From: Oxalobacteraceae bacterium
GTDB taxonomy: Bacteria; Pseudomonadota; Gammaproteobacteria; Burkholderiales; Burkholderiaceae_D
Reading direction: 5' to 3'
Assembly: GCA_027485535.1 (NCBI GenBank)
Contig: JAIXQV010000027.1
Coordinates: 1-5,841 of the forward strand
DNA length: 5,841 bases
Position 1 is the stretch's first letter. Every line of letters begins with the position of its first letter. Under the pieces are notes generated by a model. The model saw only the letters and a program-made list of their open reading frames with translations, searched no databases and had not been told where the DNA came from. The translations under genes and the position numbers were made by a program. Shown piece after piece: positions 4,514 through 5,841 of the stretch.

Positions 4514-5841
4514 CAGACGGCGGGACGACGGCTGTGCCAGTCGGTGGCGAGTTGAAACTGGTGCGCCACATTCAGCAACTTGGCCTCATTGAAATAGTTA
4601 CCGATCAACTGTAGCCCGACCGGCCGATGTGCGTTTTTTTCGCCTTGCCCGAACCCACATGGAATCGACATGCCCGGTAAACCCGCCAAGCTGGTCGACA
4701 AAGTGTAGATGTCAGCCAGATAGTTGGCGACCGGATCGTTGACTCGCGCGCCCAAGTCCCAGGCCACGCTCGGGGCGACGGGCCCCATGATGACATCGCA
4801 AGACTGAAAAGCCTGCTGGAAGTCATTGGCGATCAGGCGACGGATTTTTTGCGCTTGTAAATAGTAGGCATCGTAATAACCGTGCGACAGCACATACGCG
4901 CCGATTAAGATGCGTCGCTTGACTTCATCGCCAAAGCCTTCGGCGCGTGATTTGCGGTACATATCACTCAGGTCGGTGTAATCCTTTGCGCGATGGCCAT
5001 AGCGCACCCCATCAAAGCGACTCAGATTGGAAGATGCCTCGGCGGGTGCGATCACGTAATACGCAGGTATCGACATCGAGGTTTTCGGCAGCGACACGTC
5101 GACCAATGTTGCGCCGAGCTTTTCATAGTCTTTCAATGCGGCCTCGATGGCGCTGCGAACATCTGCGGCAAGGCCATCACCAAAATACTCTTTTGGGATC
5201 CCGATTTTCAGGCCCTTGAGTGAATCGCCGAGATGACGGGTGAAATCCTCAGGATCGCTCTCAATACAGGTGGCATCCCGCGGGTCATAAGCGGTCATCG
5301 CGTTGAGCAATAGTGCGCAGTCTTCGGCAGTCCATGCCATTGGCCCACCCTGATCGAGTGATGATGCGAATGCGATCATGCCGTAGCGTGATACGCGGCC
5401 GTAGGTTGGTTTGATGCCCGTGATGCCGCACAGCGCCGCAGGCTGACGAATCGAGCCACCGGTATCTGTGCCGGTCGCCGCAGGCGCCAGGCCACCAGCG
5501 ACGGCAGCCGCCGAACCACCCGACGAGCCGCCGGGTACGGCGGTCTTGTCCCACGGATTTTTCACCGGACCGAAAAATGAATTCTCATTGGATGAACCCA
5601 TGGCAAATTCATCACAGTTCAATTTTCCGAGCGTCACCATACCTGCTGTGCGGAACTGTTCCACCACACTCGCATCAAATGGGCTGTTGTAGCCGGAAAG
5701 CATCTTCGAGCCAGCGGTGGATGGCCAGCCGCAGGTCACGAAAATATCTTTGTGCGCGATAGGCAAGCCGATCAACTCGCCTGCATCGCCGCGCGCGAGA
5801 CGAGCGTCCGCTTGTTTCGCCTGCGCCAAGGTCTGCTCAGG
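4513..5841 (-). CDS. gatA: Asp-tRNA(Asn)/Glu-tRNA(Gln) amidotransferase subunit A (5' end outside window)
   Basis: GatA is the amidase subunit of GatCAB. It hydrolyses glutamine and channels the ammonia to GatB for conversion of misacylated Glu-tRNA(Gln) or Asp-tRNA(Asn). The frame is open from the window edge to TGA at 4513-4515, giving 442 residues beginning PEQTLAQAKQADARLA. It has the amidase-signature Ser-cisSer-Lys triad: K31 in PIAHKD (codon 5749-5751), S106 in PGGSSGGSAAAVAGG (5524-5526) and S130 in DTGGSIRQPA (5452-5454). The spacing of these residues equals that of K79/S154/S178 in Staphylococcus aureus GatA, which implies about 48 missing N-terminal residues. KPTYGRVSRYGMIAFASSLDQ-type sequence follows, and RPVGLQLIG is near the C-terminus. 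No start codon is called: a TTG at 5827-5829 is an internal leucine. gatB follows after 15 bp; gatC is expected upstream, beyond the right edge. No frameshift or missing catalytic residue is seen. Confidence 0.97.
   Translation of the reverse strand, partial: PEQTLAQAKQADARLARGDAGELIGLPIAHKDIFVTCGWPSTAGSKMLSGYNSPFDASVVEQFRTAGMVTLGKLNCDEFAMGSSNENSFFGPVKNPWDKTAVPGGSSGGSAAAVAGGLAPAATGTDTGGSIRQPAALCGITGIKPTYGRVSRYGMIAFASSLDQGGPMAWTAEDCALLLNAMTAYDPRDATCIESDPEDFTRHLGDSLKGLKIGIPKEYFGDGLAADVRSAIEAALKDYEKLGATLVDVSLPKTSMSIPAYYVIAPAEASSNLSRFDGVRYGHRAKDYTDLSDMYRKSRAEGFGDEVKRRILIGAYVLSHGYYDAYYLQAQKIRRLIANDFQQAFQSCDVIMGPVAPSVAWDLGARVNDPVANYLADIYTLSTSLAGLPGMSIPCGFGQGEKNAHRPVGLQLIGNYFNEAKLLNVAHQFQLATDWHSRRPAV

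Noticed and set aside
4634..4640. Run of seven A on the - strand in gatA reading GAA AAA AAC, a slippery-heptamer pattern
   Set aside because: The zero frame continues to a normal GatA C-terminus, both alternative frames stop soon after, and no stimulatory structure was identified. Programmed frameshifting is not supported.
4605..4826. 73-codon alternative frame on the - strand inside gatA
   Set aside because: It overlaps intact gatA on the same strand and shows no family features, so it is a shadow of GatA coding.
5827..5829. TTG as a possible gatA start inside the window
   Set aside because: The frame stays open upstream to the window edge with family-like residues, and the triad spacing shows that about 48 more N-terminal residues are expected. 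The codon is an internal leucine.

Overview
The window looks like an ordinary housekeeping stretch of a betaproteobacterial chromosome. Burkholderiales is the best guess, perhaps near Oxalobacteraceae. This rests on the closeness of GatA, GatB, PyrE and Xth to remembered Burkholderia-type proteins, on moderately GC-rich codon use, and on the presence of GatCAB, which Escherichia coli lacks. No database search was possible, so the placement is an inference.

Layout from left to right. (1) Positions 1-201, + strand: the last 66 residues of an AmpG-like muropeptide permease. (2) 211-1437, +: a 408-residue membrane protein that joins SpmA-like and SpmB-like halves in one chain, 9 bp after ampG. 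(3) 1438-2217, -: exodeoxyribonuclease III (xth), convergent with the SpmAB gene; the two stop codons abut inside one TGATCA. (4) 2218-2357: the only real intergenic space, a divergent xth/pyrE control region with four tandem 13-bp repeats close to the pyrE start. (5) 2358-3023, +: pyrE, orotate phosphoribosyltransferase. (6) 3040-4497, -: gatB, convergent with pyrE across 16 bp. (7) 4513-5841, -: gatA, cut by the right edge so that roughly 48 N-terminal residues are missing. No tRNA, rRNA, CRISPR array, insertion sequence or phage gene was seen, and no stretch over 300 bases lacks a gene.

GatA and GatB are two subunits of the tRNA-dependent amidotransferase, and their genes are probably co-transcribed with gatC lying beyond the right edge. 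Xth (base excision repair) and PyrE (UMP synthesis) are functionally unrelated to Gat and only share a divergent control region. AmpG and SpmAB are both inner-membrane proteins in a tight same-strand pair, which hints at a shared cell-envelope setting, but no functional link is shown.

I found no convincing undescribed multi-gene system. The points most worth a second look are the 13-bp repeat array in the pyrE leader, the SpmA-SpmB fusion beside ampG in an apparently non-sporulating lineage, and the very tight convergent gene ends, which leave no room for ordinary terminators.
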